From Indibacter alkaliphilus LW1 (GTDB taxonomy: Bacteria; Bacteroidota; Bacteroidia; Cytophagales; Cyclobacteriaceae): DNA of 64,000 nt. Numbering within the stretch: the stretch's first letter is position 1; each line of letters begins with the position of its first letter. This document shows, one piece after another, positions 63,572 through 64,000 of this stretch. The notes beneath the pieces are model-generated. The model was not told the DNA's origin. It did no database searches and was given only the letters and a program-made list of their open reading frames with translations. The translations under genes were made by a program, and so were the position numbers. The DNA is taken from positions 274,259-338,258 of the forward strand of contig NZ_ALWO02000037.1 in NCBI RefSeq assembly GCF_000295935.2, in the 5' to 3' direction.

Positions 63572-64000
63572 ATGGGAACAAAAAGTAGTGTTTTTGACAT
63601 GATCGGCCCCGTGATGATAGGACCTTCTTCATCGCATACAGCAGGTGTGGTAAGAATTGCCAGAGCTGCAATTAAGGTTCTGGGGGGCATTCCTGAAGAA
63701 GCAGTAATAACTTTTTACAACTCCTTTGCAAGAACTTATGAGGGTCATGGAAGTGATCTAGCTATTTTAGGTGGTTTGTTGGATTTGAAAACCGATGATT
63801 CTAACATCAAGAAATCGTTTGAGCTGGCCAAGGAAAAGGGCCTGAAGTACACTTTCAAATCCATAGGTAATGCTTCAGTGTACCATCCAAATACCATTAA
63901 ACTAAACCTGACCAAAAACGGGAGAAAAATAGAAGTTATCGGAGAAAGTCTTGGAGGTGGAATTATCAACATAGCAGAAGTAGATGGATTCCATGCCAAT
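63572..64000 (+). CDS. sdaAB: L-serine dehydratase beta subunit (cut by window edge)
   Basis: The 143 residues in the window start MGTKSSVFDMIGPVMIGPSS with SHTAGVVRIARAAIKVLGG, the S-S-H-T-A-G motif of iron-sulfur-dependent L-serine dehydratases. FYNSFARTYEGHGSDLAILG follows, also conserved. In many Bacteroidota and Firmicutes the enzyme has separate alpha and beta subunits; the alpha partner is expected just beyond the right edge. It converts L-serine to pyruvate and ammonia. The ATG at 63572 is the only plausible start. Confidence 0.93.
   Translation, partial: MGTKSSVFDMIGPVMIGPSSSHTAGVVRIARAAIKVLGGIPEEAVITFYNSFARTYEGHGSDLAILGGLLDLKTDDSNIKKSFELAKEKGLKYTFKSIGNASVYHPNTIKLNLTKNGRKIEVIGESLGGGIINIAEVDGFHAN

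Noticed and set aside
1-64000. tRNA or rRNA genes, CRISPR arrays, insertion sequences and prophage genes.
   Set aside because: I looked for cloverleaf-like blocks, regularly spaced direct repeats, transposase motifs and terminal inverted repeats and saw none that could be supported.

Overview
The window is AT-rich DNA that most likely comes from a member of the Bacteroidota, probably order Cytophagales. The support is the protein families (DUF2911 lipoprotein, Wzi-type capsule assembly protein, Bacteroidota-style SLBB exporter, GldA-free but typical lipoprotein signals), the near absence of Shine-Dalgarno sequences, and a well-formed Bacteroidota housekeeping promoter (TTG-N19-TACTTTTG) at 52794-52823. 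The genus cannot be fixed from sequence reading alone.

Positions 1-52118, all on the minus strand, form a very large surface-polysaccharide locus. It reads as two long operons transcribed right to left, with a small sugar-nucleotide block between them. Operon A (52118 down to 36179) holds an SLBB outer-membrane exporter, a Wzx-type flippase, an FrhB-like iron-sulfur protein, a pyruvyl transferase, three GT2 and one GT4 glycosyltransferases, a Wzz-like chain-length protein, a Wzy-like polymerase, a beta-helix protein and a Wzi-like assembly protein. The middle block (36081 down to 32797) holds an AmsE-like GT2, UDP-glucose dehydrogenase and RmlA. Operon B (32528 past the left edge) starts with TviB (UDP-GlcNAc 6-dehydrogenase), Wza, a Wzc tyrosine autokinase and an ABC flippase. 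It continues with a sialic-acid-type NeuB/NeuC/NeuA set, three asparagine-synthase-like amidotransferases, about ten glycosyltransferases, a second polymerase, an acyltransferase, a CapK/PaaK-like adenylating enzyme, a nucleotide-sugar epimerase and a truncated GNAT. Genes within each operon overlap or lie a few bases apart. No initiating phosphoglycosyltransferase is visible; it may lie beyond the left edge.

The most interesting signal is non-coding. An identical 21-bp sequence (core GAAAGGGCGAAGCTG on the coding strand) occurs just upstream of the first gene of each long operon, at 32541-32561 and 52179-52199. Its position in the leader of two giant capsule operons is like that of the enterobacterial JUMPstart/ops element, so it is a candidate antitermination or shared regulatory site. 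A gene for a winged-helix protein with a degenerate nucleotidyltransferase-like domain sits immediately upstream of operon A behind the clear promoter.

Positions 52921-64000 are ordinary chromosomal genes on both strands: a small membrane protein, a penicillin-acylase-family amidase, a DUF2911 lipoprotein, an M24 peptidase lipoprotein, a membrane-anchored endonuclease/exonuclease/phosphatase-fold protein, an RND/MMPL exporter, thymidylate synthase, a class IV aminotransferase and the start of the L-serine dehydratase beta subunit. Good intrinsic terminators are visible at 33736-33768, 55796-55833 and 58046-58078. No tRNA, rRNA, CRISPR array or insertion sequence was seen.
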